Source: Saccharomycodes ludwigii
Taxonomy: Eukaryota > Ascomycota > Saccharomycetes > Saccharomycodales > Saccharomycodaceae
Length of the DNA stretch: 64,000 nt
Assembly: GCF_020623625.1 (NCBI RefSeq)
Contig: NC_060200.1
Location: 2,872,001 to 2,936,000 of the forward strand
Direction of reading: 5' to 3'
How positions within the stretch are numbered: the stretch's first letter is position 1; each line of letters starts with the position of its first letter. The notes beneath the pieces were generated by a model. It was given only the letters and a program-made list of their open reading frames with translations, was not told the origin of the DNA and did not search any database. Positions 43,101 to 53,590 of the stretch are shown piece by piece. The position numbers and the translations under genes were made by a program.

Positions 43101-44103
43101 TGTTGGCGTATATGGAGGTGTTGAGCAGATTAACTACTTATTTGATGGGCATTGCTGTTGGGTGAATTTTATAAACATTTGCAGTGCTATTAGATTGATT
43201 GAAGATATGGAAAATGATCCAGTCAAATTTCATGCTCAATTTGCTAATAGGTACCAAGGCTTAATTATAAGATATGGCAAAGATAGGTGTGGAAATGTTA
43301 ACAGGAATGGTAGGTTCAATCCTGAACGCAATTACAAGAATACCAAAAAAATAGTTGAACCTGGCAGCAATGTTATGGCTAGCAGTGATGACAATACTGA
43401 TTTTCCTGCGGATGATACTTTTACAAATGGTGTTGATAAGGGGGGGGATGATGAGGGTAGAGCATTAGGTCTATGTATTACTAGCGATTCTGATATGGTC
43501 AGTAGTTCCGCTATTAAGCTGGATATTGATGTTAATAGTGTAGATACTGAACATGATAATAACAACACATCAGTAAATGATTGTTTGGTCACAGATATAT
43601 CACCACCCTCAACACCATTACGTTCTGTCACTTGCGATATCAATGCTAGCAATGATAAAGGCTGTGATAATGCTGTAAAAGCTGTTCAATTAGAGTCATA
43701 TCAAGATAAAGATGCTGACGAAGAAGATGGTTCGTGCAGCGATGATGATACTAATGGTGCTGATATTGTTATTAATTGCAAAGAGGGGGCTTATGATAAT
43801 GGCAAGACCATTCAGAATTTTAATAAGAGAATTATGGAACAAAGAGCTGTGTATTCTCAGTCTACGAACAATAATATTCAATATTATAACAATAAGCAAA
43901 ACTCTTTGAATATGCAAGGAGCCCGACAAAAAAGATTAATTCAATCGTCTAATATTGCAGGGTCACGTGTAATGGCACAATATTTATCACATATTCAATG
44001 TTCTAATAACGTTTATACACCAGCCGCTTTAACTGTTGATGCTAATATTAAATATACTTTAGATTATAATAGCAGCACCCCTAATAATAAGGGTCATCAT
44101 TAA
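40138..44103 (+). CDS. NAB6: NAB6-like RNA-binding protein with RRM domains
   Basis: A 1321-residue protein; S. cerevisiae Nab6 has 1134. The clearest RRM begins near residue 857 (RTIYIGNIHPKSRPEDICNV) with an RNP1-like KNICFIRFIDP. A second, starting near 945 (RNIYVSLPD), carries HCCWVNFINICSAIRLIEDM. Two more divergent RRM-like units seem to lie at about 263-350 and 370-490. The linkers are Asn-, Ser- and Thr-rich. The related Mrn1 has the same RRM type, but the length and the VAN1 neighbour (YML117W and YML115C) favour NAB6. In S. cerevisiae Nab6 binds poly(A) RNA, including messages for cell-wall proteins. Confidence 0.88.
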   Translation: MVGKYNSNNTNYNPNNTYNGTNIYYYTNPPTNNKNHTHSYPTTFDRSPSRQTFFQPSLQYYQQQQQQLKNSPTPKTPFDPTYGISLIPSHLLINSPYINNNSNANNNNNSSISLTKGYPTVFQNNTNYSPVHVHHRFTNSNLSLVSVSSRINPEINNVTGSSIKLSDPPKKRNKNIKCSDKKVINKNNSIINIDIDDISSYVVKYKIMKNQTFNIKKKKKLKKKSLSAHKKNDVTASNNKKYGQEEDLCTANNHHNRDADAYEFISSSLLFINISPEIELNDFVRLGLKSNSNVIKIFKATSTDSIHGTNNMIVSFPNKDLCSNFYNFLLQRLADFKKSIKSSSLDVKYVKLEEYINNKKFTLPKNLVLSDLKTSRFLLIKLSFDDSHNQKGEEEKNTDSDSHSFDIERVKNCLESQFLSQNLIYTQVDIFNTNHVYNKLIGKTYIVVHFISDLMAIKALKILKKNSTNVAGKINFGKAFLCTFDLTLHHQPPTPRLENMSTFSSNNNGVTTPTRTGFSASVYTSRSSSVYSETHSTVSLAPVTSTSSTISSSSPPTSAPTSASSSSSESCIPYNTSLISLSETDTDTPEAAAAAAASDKDKTDTASSSSATYDGIVSVYPQPSLQNIVFNCFNDHYATLTLLELSDINCKAYIFNNGVSRESISDRAIPSILSSSPSSSTDQYDSRSHDDVNVDMVGIKNSSFISSIDQSNLIIDADSSSSSSSSAELSSTTGSPLYHQLRNLSDANCDNGQCHGIRADDVSLGSISTNVSVLSLPQIQYLNRQHQSKQVGSVLRTPPQSIANIIGVNDSITAFSSPAPGILHNIATASPKPQYLDTFHTTTTVPSSFITNMNANRTIYIGNIHPKSRPEDICNVVRGGILESIKFIREKNICFIRFIDPKAALEFYTTATLDSIILHGNILKIGWGQNSHPLSQKIALAVTVGASRNIYVSLPDIAFKDKYIHDPAYKSYQKKFFLPAQDQLRADFVGVYGGVEQINYLFDGHCCWVNFINICSAIRLIEDMENDPVKFHAQFANRYQGLIIRYGKDRCGNVNRNGRFNPERNYKNTKKIVEPGSNVMASSDDNTDFPADDTFTNGVDKGGDDEGRALGLCITSDSDMVSSSAIKLDIDVNSVDTEHDNNNTSVNDCLVTDISPPSTPLRSVTCDINASNDKGCDNAVKAVQLESYQDKDADEEDGSCSDDDTNGADIVINCKEGAYDNGKTIQNFNKRIMEQRAVYSQSTNNNIQYYNNKQNSLNMQGARQKRLIQSSNIAGSRVMAQYLSHIQCSNNVYTPAALTVDANIKYTLDYNSSTPNNKGHH

Positions 44104-44776
44104 AAAAAAAAAAAAAATAAAAAAAAAAGTTGTTAAAAAGTAAATAAAAAATGGAAAAATAATATTTTTATAGAGTTATAATAAATAATACGTAATATTG
44201 TCTTCATTAATTTTCCCTTTGAACACAATAAATTAACTGCAAACTAAAAAGGAAAATACTCTTATTTATAAAATCAAATTGAATCAAAAAATTAAAAAAT
44301 AAAAAAATTATGATGAATTTTTCACCAATAAAACATATTCATATTCAAGAAAAAAAAGATCAAAAAGGGAAGGAGAAAATTACAAAAACTTACAGAAACT
44401 GATATAAAATATACTATACAATAATAAATGATAATAACAATAATAATTTAACAGGAGGGAAAGTAGGAAGATTATATGGGAAGGAATGAAGGATGAAAAA
44501 AAAAAATATAATTTTTTTTTTTTTTTTCTTCAATAGTAATAAATTCAGTACCAGCAAACAAAAAAAAAAATAATAATAATGGTTCATTAAAATAAAAACA
44601 AAAAAAAAAAAATAATAATAATATAAAATAAAGAGTATCGTATAAGTTTGGTGGATAATTGTTTCTATATCATTAGGATATGTTGGGATATTTTTCTTTT
44701 ATTAATTTTTTCTCTCATGTCTATTTTTTTTTTTTTTTTTTTGTTTGATACATGTATATATATATATATATTAATT
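44104..44776. other. Convergent NAB6-VAN1 3' spacer
   Basis: This 673-base region lies between two gene ends. It is made of A-rich and AAT-rich simple sequence with scattered T-runs and no supported gene. Confidence 0.55.
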
Positions 44777-46714
44777 TCAATCTTTTCTTCTATTTTCTCT
44801 TTCTATTTTAGCCATTTCTTTCAAATCATCTTCACTCGGCTCATAAATATGCCATAAAGTATAATGGGGTAATCCACCAACCCTATAACCCATTTTTTTA
44901 GCCATTTTACCAAAGGCTTCGGTTTCAGCATGGTTTTCAAATGTAAAAGCAGGAAAATTAATGCCGTTACGGAATAGCTTGGCCTTGGCTAAAATACTAA
45001 CCCCACCAACACCGTCCAAATCTATGATATCCTGAGGATTCCCATTTGGATCTCTTAAATTAGCCAAATGGACTCTCCAGGTTGGATATTCCGCATAGCC
45101 TTCTACAATAACATCATCTTCATCTAAAGAGCGGGCTAATTCCAGTGCCGGACCGCTTTCAATCCAAGAATTCAAATCATATGGTTGTTCTGTAGAATGT
45201 AAAAAGGTTGGCAACGGTCTCCAAACATTAGGGACAATGATATCATAGTCAAACTTCATTAAATCTTCAATGACACTTCCCGGACATAACTCAACGTCGG
45301 CATCTCTCCAATAAACCCACGAATGATATGGTTTTAAAGAGTTGGAAACTAGCCAGTTACGAGCTCTGCCCATTAATTTTCTTCTAACACCTTGAACTTT
45401 AACAGCATGCCTGTCACTAAAACCTTGACCAATAACTTGACCAAAATCTTTTTTAAATATCTGGATAGATCTGAAGGGTTTATTGTAATTTTGGTGGAAA
45501 GGTGGTGAAAAAGCTCTGTGCACTTCCCTTAAGTAATTTGGATCCATATATTTCAAATATAGATTTCTATTACTGAACAGGGAATAGTCCTCATAATCAG
45601 CGTCAGAAAGTTCTTTATCTTTTTGTTGTTGCTCTTCCAAGTCTTTTTGGAACTTTCTAAATTGAATGGACTCAATGTCATCCAAATCCTGTAGAACTTG
45701 AGATAAAGTACCATTTTGCAAATCCAAAGAGTATTGTAATAAACTATTCAATGTCTGATCATTTTCAGAACAATCACTAACCAAAAATGCCAAATCAATC
45801 AATTCATGAGGATAAGTTAAATTCATTAAATGTTTAAACATTAACGATAAAACATCCTCAGCGTTTCTTAGCGGGATGGCAATTAAAACATGGTCTCTGT
45901 TTTCTTTACCTTCTGGGGATCCAGTAAAATCAGTCAAGTCGTAGGTATCTACACTACTACTCAACAATTTTTCTAGTTTATTTTCAACTTCAATTTTATC
46001 TTGATCGGTTAAAAGCTCCCCAGTATGAGTAACAAAATAGTGCTCGGCACCTTGGTCGAATTTTTTGATAGTATCAATATCAAAATTTTGAAAATCATAA
46101 TCGTAATATTCCTTATCTTTCAAGTCTAATATCTGATAACGATTTTTATAATAGGGTAAATTATTAAGTGAAAAAGCGATAATACCTGTGATTATAACAT
46201 ATAATGATTTAAATAAAACATATATTAATAACAAAGTAAGAAATCCCCCGAATAAAGTTTTTAATAAGCTGGTGAAAAATTTCGTTTTGTTTTTAGTACG
46301 GTAGTAATGAAATAGTTGATCGAACTGGTAAAGTTGAATAATTTTGCTTTTTAAGGATGCAAAAAAGGGTTTTCGTGATTTGGTGCTCCAACTAGCATTT
46401 TTACTGTGTATGCTATTTTGTGTATCTGTATAAGGAATGCTATAATTATTAGTATTATTCTGAGTATTATTGATGCAACTGTTACCATTGATATTACCAG
46501 TATGGTTTGGAATAAGATTAGTATTGGTACTATTATGATTTATACTTTCGTCACTATATTTTGGCAAAATATAAGACATATTGTTCTTCTCTTCATCATC
46601 GTCCAGTATACTTCCACGATCTTCATTGCTAGTATCACTATTTGAAGTGCTGCTGGTATTGTTATTCTTTCTAGTTATGTTGAATGTTCTCTTTCCTTTA
46701 AACCAACCAGACAT
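44777..46714 (-). CDS. VAN1: VAN1: subunit of mannan polymerase I
   Basis: A 645-residue type II Golgi membrane protein of the Anp1/Mnn9/Van1 family; S. cerevisiae Van1 has 535. The cytoplasmic part is about 150 residues, Asn- and Ser-rich, followed by one membrane segment (about 153-181). The glycosyltransferase domain begins with HVLIAIPLRNAEDVLSLMF and contains the metal-binding motif in SWVYWRDADVELCPGS (near 467-480), then IIVPNVWRP, LDGVGGVSILAKA and FENHAETEAFGKMAKKMGY. With Mnn9 it extends the first part of the alpha-1,6-mannose backbone of N-glycans. The long cytoplasmic tail and VAN1-NAB6 linkage favour VAN1 over ANP1 or MNN9. Confidence 0.94.
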   Translation of the reverse strand: MSGWFKGKRTFNITRKNNNTSSTSNSDTSNEDRGSILDDDEEKNNMSYILPKYSDESINHNSTNTNLIPNHTGNINGNSCINNTQNNTNNYSIPYTDTQNSIHSKNASWSTKSRKPFFASLKSKIIQLYQFDQLFHYYRTKNKTKFFTSLLKTLFGGFLTLLLIYVLFKSLYVIITGIIAFSLNNLPYYKNRYQILDLKDKEYYDYDFQNFDIDTIKKFDQGAEHYFVTHTGELLTDQDKIEVENKLEKLLSSSVDTYDLTDFTGSPEGKENRDHVLIAIPLRNAEDVLSLMFKHLMNLTYPHELIDLAFLVSDCSENDQTLNSLLQYSLDLQNGTLSQVLQDLDDIESIQFRKFQKDLEEQQQKDKELSDADYEDYSLFSNRNLYLKYMDPNYLREVHRAFSPPFHQNYNKPFRSIQIFKKDFGQVIGQGFSDRHAVKVQGVRRKLMGRARNWLVSNSLKPYHSWVYWRDADVELCPGSVIEDLMKFDYDIIVPNVWRPLPTFLHSTEQPYDLNSWIESGPALELARSLDEDDVIVEGYAEYPTWRVHLANLRDPNGNPQDIIDLDGVGGVSILAKAKLFRNGINFPAFTFENHAETEAFGKMAKKMGYRVGGLPHYTLWHIYEPSEDDLKEMAKIERENRRKD

Positions 46715-47821
46715 TATAATTCAGTGAGTGATTCTTTATCCTTTTTCTTTTTCTTTTTCTTTTTCTTTTTTTTTTTTTTCTTGTTTATTTTGGTATTTTT
46801 TTTTTTAAGTTATTCTATTATATTTACTATTAGTATTATTATTATTATATATGTGTAGAATGAGCTTAACAATTCTCTGTTACTCTATGATTATAATAGA
46901 AAAGGAAAACACTGGTTGAAATAGGATATTGAAGTTTTTTTTATTTTATGTTTTTTTTTTTTTTTTTCTTTTTTTTTTCTAACTAAAAAATTGATAAAAA
47001 TATTGAATTTAAATTAATGGATGGTAAATAAATAATCAAACCCTCAATTGCCCAAAGAAAAAAAAAAGAATATAGTTTTATTATCATTATTTTTTGATTA
47101 TCAATCTCGAAAATTACAAAAAGAATAGCATTAAAAAAAAAGAAAAAAAATTTTTTTTAATATTTTTGTTTTGAGAAAGTTGAACCCGAAATAAAGCCCA
47201 GTTTAGGCTGTGGTAATGCGTAAGTTTCTGTTAGATGTGACATACACGAACTTGGCAAGCTTGAATCAATGAGCATTCTCTACAAGAAAACACAATGCTT
47301 TTTATTTTCTTTGTACGGGGGGTTCTGTATACGTGTATTTCTCTCTACGGGGTTTTCTCTCTACGTGTATTTCTCTCTCTGTAAAATGGTCACAAAAGTT
47401 TGTTAGCAAATTCTCACGCATCCAAAATAAAAAGCCCAGCGTTTTTTTTTTGTCTAAGAAATGGCGTACAACACACTTTGCCATTGAAAGCCTAACAAAA
47501 GGATAGAGGTCTAGACTTTTTTGTTTTATCTGATAAAGCCTGTGGAATATTCTAAGTGCATTTCCGAAAGAAAGAAAAAAAACAATTTGATAAATATAAA
47601 TAGATAAACAAGAACATAAAAATAAAAAATAGGGGCATGCGGGCAGCAACTGAAACACAATATAAAATAAAATAAGAGCTTACAAACTCATAAACAAATA
47701 GAATCAGAATCCCCCCGCATTTTCATAGCCAATAAAAAATTCTAAAAAACACGCCCTTTACACCAAGTGTCCGAGAACATCGGTAAAAAAAAAATAACTC
47801 CCACATTATTATCCATCAATG
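46715..47821. other. 1.1-kb region upstream of VAN1 with a less AT-rich patch
   Basis: The part next to VAN1 is T-rich, as in other promoters here. From about 47165 to 47660 the composition is more balanced and includes a tandem duplication of about 32 bases (47314-47345 and 47346-47378) sharing TACGTGTATTTCTCTCT. An open frame of 118 codons on the minus strand covers the patch but shows no recognisable domain. The patch might be a promoter element block or a remnant of something lost; I cannot say which. Confidence 0.5.
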
Positions 47822-49630
47822 CTAATCAATCCATTTATTACCAATCCATTCCCAAACATCATCACAGATTCTTTTGGAATCTTCTAAACTATTTGGCGAT
47901 CTGCATTCAATATATATTTTCAATTTAGGTTCCGTACCTGAACCTCTCAACGTAAACCGAATCTTATCCCCCTTTTCACTTTCAGCATAAACTGTAACCA
48001 TCTCACTATTTGCATCCACTGGTAAATCAGGTATATTGCCCTGCGTACTCATTTGATAGCCCTTGGTTAAATCTCTGATATCTATAATTTTAAAAACATC
48101 CATGATTATTTTATTTTCTTGCAAATATTTTCTTATCTTATTATTAAAAATTGCATCAATACCATTGCTATCATTATTTACATCAATCTTATAATATCCA
48201 TTATGCTGTTGGTAATACCCATATTTGGAATAACATTCCTCCAAATTTGCTATGACGTCATTATTACTGGCCTCTAAATATAATTGTAAAAAAACTATCA
48301 AGGCAAGAATCCCGTCTTTATCGTGCAGCATCTTTGGGAACATATACCCAATAGCTTCCTCGTACCCAAAAATAACGTTATAACCCTCTTTGCATAAATC
48401 AATAGCCCTATTTCCTAGCCATTTAAAACCTGTCAAAGTTTCTTCATATTTAAAATCTTCCGTTATAGACATGGATTTTAATAAAGATGAAGAAACCGTA
48501 GAATTAATCATAGCAAGGTTATTACCATGGTTTTTTTTTAGCAAGTATTGCGCAAATAAAATACCTATTTCGTTCCCATTTAACTGTTTCCATTGTACTT
48601 TGTTATCAAGAGTAACCAGCCTAACAGCTGCGGAAAACCTATCGGCATCTGGATCATTTGCTAATACCAAATGGATCCCCAATTTTTCAGCTAGTGCAAT
48701 CCCCATATCTAAGGCATGATCTTCTTCTGGGTTGGGAAAAGATACAGTAGGAAATGCAGGGTCAGGATGTAATTGTTCTGGTACTACTACATAATCCTTA
48801 TTTTCAACCAATTTTATTTTATTATCATTTAAAACTTTGTTTAATATTTCGTACCCAACACCGTGCATTGGTGTATAAGCAAAAAATGGCTGGCTAGCGT
48901 TCTCCCTATTAAACACTTTCTCATTATATAGCAATGTATTTGTCAATTTCTTAATATACAATTCAGTTATCTCAGACTTAACCATTTGGAATAAAAAAGC
49001 ATTGCTGCTACGAACACTCTTGTTAAAATCCCAATTGCTTGCGCGTGGTTTTAAATTCTTTTCAATTTCGTCAGCTATTAACTTATCATATGGCGGAATA
49101 ATTTGACATCCATTGCTATTATATACTTTATAACCATTATCTAATTTGGGATTGTGACTAGCTGTTATCATAACACCACAAGAAGCTTTAAAATGATCAA
49201 CTGCAAATGGAACTAACGGGGTATGAACATAGGAAGTGTCTGTGTCATCATCAGTATTTAAATAATATACTTTTATCCCACAATTTAAAAAACAACTGGC
49301 TGTAATTTGAGCAAAATCCATCGAGTTATATCTATGATCATGGCCAATTACGATACTAGCCGTATTTTCAGCAGTACCTTGATTCTTGATGACAAAAGAA
49401 CTTAATCCTTGGGAGGCTTGTAACACTGTTAACTTATTCATTCTATTCCATCCAGCCTCCATTCTAGATCTTAGACCAGCTGTACCAAATTCAATTCTTT
49501 TATCCATCCTATCGTGTAATTCTTTAAAATCGCCAGAATCAATTAATTTTTGTATTTCCAAATTACCCGCTTCATCATGGGTATTATATTCAAACCAATG
49601 GTCCAAATTTTCCTTCAAGATTGGATCCAT
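47822..49630 (-). CDS. PGM3: PGM3: phosphoribomutase / phosphoglucomutase family
   Basis: A 602-residue alpha-D-phosphohexomutase; S. cerevisiae Pgm3 (also called Prm15) has 622. The phosphoserine loop GVMITASHNPKLDNGYK has the catalytic Ser at 158. The magnesium loop is VLANDPDADRFS (near 316-327), the sugar-binding loop GYEEAIGYMFP (near 419), and the phosphate-binding loop RGSGTEPKLKIY (near 562). RIEFGTAGLRSRMEAG matches the subgroup that includes human PGM2. In S. cerevisiae it acts mainly on ribose-1-phosphate and ribose-5-phosphate. Position between VAN1 and FCP1 fits YMR278W. Confidence 0.95.
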   Translation of the reverse strand: MDPILKENLDHWFEYNTHDEAGNLEIQKLIDSGDFKELHDRMDKRIEFGTAGLRSRMEAGWNRMNKLTVLQASQGLSSFVIKNQGTAENTASIVIGHDHRYNSMDFAQITASCFLNCGIKVYYLNTDDDTDTSYVHTPLVPFAVDHFKASCGVMITASHNPKLDNGYKVYNSNGCQIIPPYDKLIADEIEKNLKPRASNWDFNKSVRSSNAFLFQMVKSEITELYIKKLTNTLLYNEKVFNRENASQPFFAYTPMHGVGYEILNKVLNDNKIKLVENKDYVVVPEQLHPDPAFPTVSFPNPEEDHALDMGIALAEKLGIHLVLANDPDADRFSAAVRLVTLDNKVQWKQLNGNEIGILFAQYLLKKNHGNNLAMINSTVSSSLLKSMSITEDFKYEETLTGFKWLGNRAIDLCKEGYNVIFGYEEAIGYMFPKMLHDKDGILALIVFLQLYLEASNNDVIANLEECYSKYGYYQQHNGYYKIDVNNDSNGIDAIFNNKIRKYLQENKIIMDVFKIIDIRDLTKGYQMSTQGNIPDLPVDANSEMVTVYAESEKGDKIRFTLRGSGTEPKLKIYIECRSPNSLEDSKRICDDVWEWIGNKWID

Positions 49631-50143
49631 AGTTAATTATTTTTTTTTTTTTTTGTTTTAATTTTTTGTTTTTTTTTCTTTGCTATGGACGTGGTTATTC
49701 GTTACTATATACTTATTTGTGGAAGAGAAAGTAAAAAAAAAATAAAATAAAATAGAAAAAAAATCCCTTTTATTCATTTTGTATTGGATTTCCCAAATGA
49801 ATGAATAAATAAATAAATAAATAAATAAAAAAGAAATCTGCTCTTTTAAGCTTTCGGACTTTTTAATTAGTCCCATTTTTTCATAATGGGGATTAATCGT
49901 AAATGTAATATATACTTCTCCTTCAAAAAGTCCTACTTAACAAGCAAGCATAAAATGCTCATTTTTAGTAAATTTTTTCGATGATAACAAGAATTAACTG
50001 TAATATATATATATACATATATACATCTATAATAACTATGAGACCAAATTTCAAAAATAAATAGTACAATTATGTTTGCTTTAATATAAAAATACATAAT
50101 ACCCATAAAAAAAGAAAGGAAAAAAAAAAAAAAAATTAAACTA
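49631..50143. other. Region upstream of PGM3 and downstream of FCP1
   Basis: The 513 bases hold the PGM3 promoter and FCP1 3' end. T-runs and a tetranucleotide AAAT repeat (near 49800-49829) dominate. No gene is supported. Confidence 0.55.
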
Positions 50144-50567
50144 TCATTCCTCTAGTTCTAGCAACAATTCTGCCTCTAAATCCTCCAAATCTTTGTCTTC
50201 TTCACTACTAATATTATTGTGATTACTATGTTCGAAATTGTCATCTACTTTATCAGTAGTATCAACAGAAATTGTGTCTGTATCATTGTTAACGGCCTTA
50301 TTTACATGATTAACATCAGTTTTTGTACTATTGGTCTTGATATTTTTAGAATCTTCATTTTCATTATCAATGATATCATTAGCATTATTTTTTGAAATCA
50401 AAAACTTAACCCTTTTCGGACTAGCAGTTCCATTAAGATTATTACCATTGTATTTGCTTCTTTCTTCATCTTCTATCTTCCTCTTGTTATTACTACCACC
50501 ATTATTCATGCGATTTTCACTGTTTCCTTCCTCTTCTTCTTCTTCTTCTTCTTCTTCTTCTTCTTCT

Positions 50568-50599
<32 letters not shown>

Positions 50600-52942
50600 A
50601 TCATCACTATTTAAAAATTCATCCATTTTATCATCATCATCATCCAACCAATCCTTATTTTCATCATTCAACAAATACTTCAGCTCTTCTTCTCCTTGTT
50701 CTCGTTCCTCCTCTTCGTTAATATCATGAGTATGAGTGTTACTATACTTATCTAAGTTCGTTAAAAATGTAGCATATTCCTCAGAAGATACAGGAATACC
50801 ATCCACTTTTAACTTGTACGGGGTTTCGTCAACTTTACTCCAATGCAAAAGACAATCAAATATCCAATCAGGATGAACAATTTTAATGTCATCTGGTTTA
50901 TATTTATCCGCTAATCTTGCCTTTAAAGTGCTTGGTTTCTTGGTAATTAAATGTGTTGTTTTTAATGTGATATCATCGGTAATTGTAGCCCCAAAAGTTT
51001 CACACCATATTACAATGTCTACTTTATGCAAGTCCACTCCTAAGGGGAAAATACCAGAAAATACAAAGTGACAAGTTTCGAAAACTTTTCTTTTCAATGC
51101 AGGTACCAATAATTTCAAATCAGGTCTAGGAAGACTACTATTATCATCTTTATTATACAAGTCATAAAAATTATGATGTATATCTACTAGTCTAGGACCT
51201 AGATATTCTAACTCAACATCATTATCACTTAAAACTTTGAAAAGTTTATTAGCAATATTACTATTATTCTTGTTATTGGTGCCGTTATTGTTGTCATTGT
51301 CACGAATATTACTATCATTTTGTCTTTTATTTTCAATGTCTAACCTTTTTTGTATTTCAGCTAAAGGTCTATCTTCATGTTGTACCTCAATAACCGCAGA
51401 ATGTTCAATTTCACCAATTACTGCATCGGTTTTCTCCTTACCGACTTTCTCTGTATCCATAGGGGGAACAGCAGAAGAAGTCCCACCATTGTTTTCAGTG
51501 TCATCAAGATCTTCTATATCTGATAGAGTTGGTGCAGTGGTCGGTAAAAGCCTTGCTTCCTTAATCATTTTATCCAATTTAAATTGTTCTTCATCTTGTA
51601 TTTCCCTACTTATATTTTGAATCTCACTAGTTTGTAAGGCTTCAGGTATCAACGTTGTACCTAAACCATTAGCAGTTTCCTGCCCTAATTTTTTTTCTTT
51701 TTCTTCAATCTCTTTCCCCTTATCTTTACTAGCAACTGCATTGCTACGTTGGACACTGTTATCGATGATATTGTTATTGGGTAGGAAAGTAGAATTAATA
51801 TCACCTATACCAACAAAAAAATTATATGGAACAACTTTGATTAAATTCTCACACCAATTCCACACATCTCCTCTATCGTCAATAACCAAAACCATAGATT
51901 GGTCTGTTGGAAATAATCGTTCCAAGGATTTGTGTGTTAAAGATCCATTTTCATCTCTAGAAAGTATCCTATCTGCAAATAATTTACCATCTGGATCAAT
52001 GATTTTGGCAATCTCCAATGCGTAAGCCCTTGTGGCCATAGTATAAATATGTAGTTCAAAATACTGCGATATTTCTTGGAAAAATTTTTGCAACCCAGGT
52101 CTCATTTTCACGTAATATTTACATTCTCTTTTATATGCATGGTTGAGCACTAGGGCATTAGTACTTGTAGATGGAAGTATAAGCGGCGATTCTTGAAGTA
52201 TAAAGGACCTAACGTCTTGTAGCATATCATAATTTGGGTTGCTAGGATCATTTTGCCATTCGCCTATGGTAGGATCTACTGCACAATGGATTACTGTTTG
52301 ATCTAAATCAACAACCAAAATCAATTTTCTCTGCTTTAGTAGTTGTCTAGTATGCTGATCCGCTATATTGGCTGCTTCTGAACCAGTGACTTTAATATCT
52401 AAGTTTGAATGGGAAATGGCCATCAAGTTGGTTTTATTATTAAGTGCTCCAGAGCTTTTAGTAGTGGAAGAAATACTTCCATTAGCACTAAGTAGACCAT
52501 TAGAAAAAGTATCAGAAGTGTCAATATTAGGAACATTTTCTGGATCGAACACTTTACCGCAGCGTACACATAATCCCCCATATAACATTTGGTGGGAACA
52601 TCCATTCTGTAATTCTAAAATGGGTCGTGCGTTACTGCCATTACTGCAAGATAATTGATCCATAGAATCTCCTATTTTGCACATAATTTTAGTAACTTTG
52701 CCCATTGAGGGACTTTCAAAAATAGCTACTCTATCCACTTTTCTTTTTTTAGTATTAGATAAATCATCGCTAGAAATTAAATAATCTTCCTCGTCGGTAT
52801 ATTGATAAGCTAGTATTCTGTCTCCTTTGTTTATCTCGTCATTAACATTAATATACAATTTGACTATTTTAGCCGAAGTTGGAAAAGTTGTGGGTAAATA
52901 TACTTGTTCAGTAATCCAATTATCTGTAGCTGTTGTAGACAT
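50144..52942 (-). CDS. FCP1: FCP1: RNA polymerase II CTD phosphatase
   Basis: A 932-residue protein; S. cerevisiae Fcp1 has 732. The N-terminus has a biotinyl-like fold, then a small Cys/His cluster (CSHQ and CVRC, 115-128). The catalytic domain starts with LILVVDLDQTVIHC (Asp212, Asp214) and includes MRPGLQKFF, IYTMATRAYALEIA and VLVIDDRGDVW. A BRCT domain covers about 615-715 (FVFSGIFPLGVDLHKV, HPDWIFDCLLHW). An uninterrupted run of 24 Glu lies at about 781-805. The C-terminal LEDLEAELLLELEE resembles the acidic helix by which Fcp1 binds TFIIF. It removes phosphate from Ser2 of the polymerase tail so the enzyme can be reused. The extra length is mostly Asn/Asp/Glu-rich linker. Confidence 0.97.
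50528..50599. repeat. Trinucleotide repeat coding for 24 Glu in FCP1
   Basis: An almost pure TTC (GAA on the coding strand) repeat gives 24 Glu codons, two of the three GAG codons near its ends. Such tracts change length easily between strains. It sits between the BRCT domain and the C-terminal TFIIF-binding helix. Confidence 0.95.
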
Positions 52943-53590
52943 ATATGAGTTTTTTTCGTGTATTTTTCCTTCTGTAATTTTTATCTTCTAATAGTAGATA
53001 TATATATATAGATAGATAGATTAAAGCAGTTCTTTTAGTTTAAAAAATTTTTTTCCTCCGTATCAAGAAAAAGAAAAAGAAAAAAGAAAAAAGAATTGTT
53101 TTTTGTTTATTCGTTTGTTTGTTTGATTGTTTGTTTGTGTGTTTGTTTGTTTGTTTGTTTATCTGTTTTTTTTTTTTTTCAAAAGAAAAAAGAATAAAAA
53201 ATAAAAATAAAAAAAAAACATCAAAATCAGTCGCTTTTTATACAATTTTTCATTTTCTCGCTTTTTTTTTTTTTTTGGTTTTAAAAACAATAAACAAAAA
53301 TATTATAATATTCTGCATGTTTATGTACGGTGTATTCTAAGACAGAATGGTTTTTTTTTTTTTTGGCGCGGAGAAAATTAGCATGAAAGCGCGTGCGGTC
53401 AAGCGATGAGCACACAGAAAAAAACCAAAAAAAAAAAAAAAAAAAAAAAAAGTAAACGCGTTAAAAAAAAAAAAAAAAAAGTAAATTTTTAGTAACTCGG
53501 TGTATCCTACAAGGCTTATATCACATATTAAATTATATCGTTATATTATGGTTACATATATAATTTTTTTGGTTTTTTATAAATAAAAGT
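52943..53590. promoter_or_regulatory. FCP1 promoter with PAC and MCB elements
   Basis: The 648-base spacer has GCGATGAGC at 53403-53411, an exact PAC motif (bound by Dot6/Tod6 in S. cerevisiae), and ACGCGT at 53456-53461, an MCB core. Both are about 460-520 bases upstream of FCP1. A GC-rich patch (GGCGCGG and GCGCGTGCGG, 53365-53398) adjoins the PAC motif. A TTTG tetranucleotide tract covers about 53105-53160. The TAF8 stop lies just beyond. Confidence 0.5.

Noticed and set aside
47550-47575. TTTCCGAAA resembling centromere element CDEIII
   Set aside because: No CDEI at the right distance and no 80-160 base pure-AT stretch beside it; the surrounding sequence is less AT-rich than average.
47302-47658. 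118-codon minus-strand frame upstream of VAN1
   Set aside because: No recognisable domain, and its C-terminal half is built from the local tandem duplication. Kept only as part of the compositional island finding.
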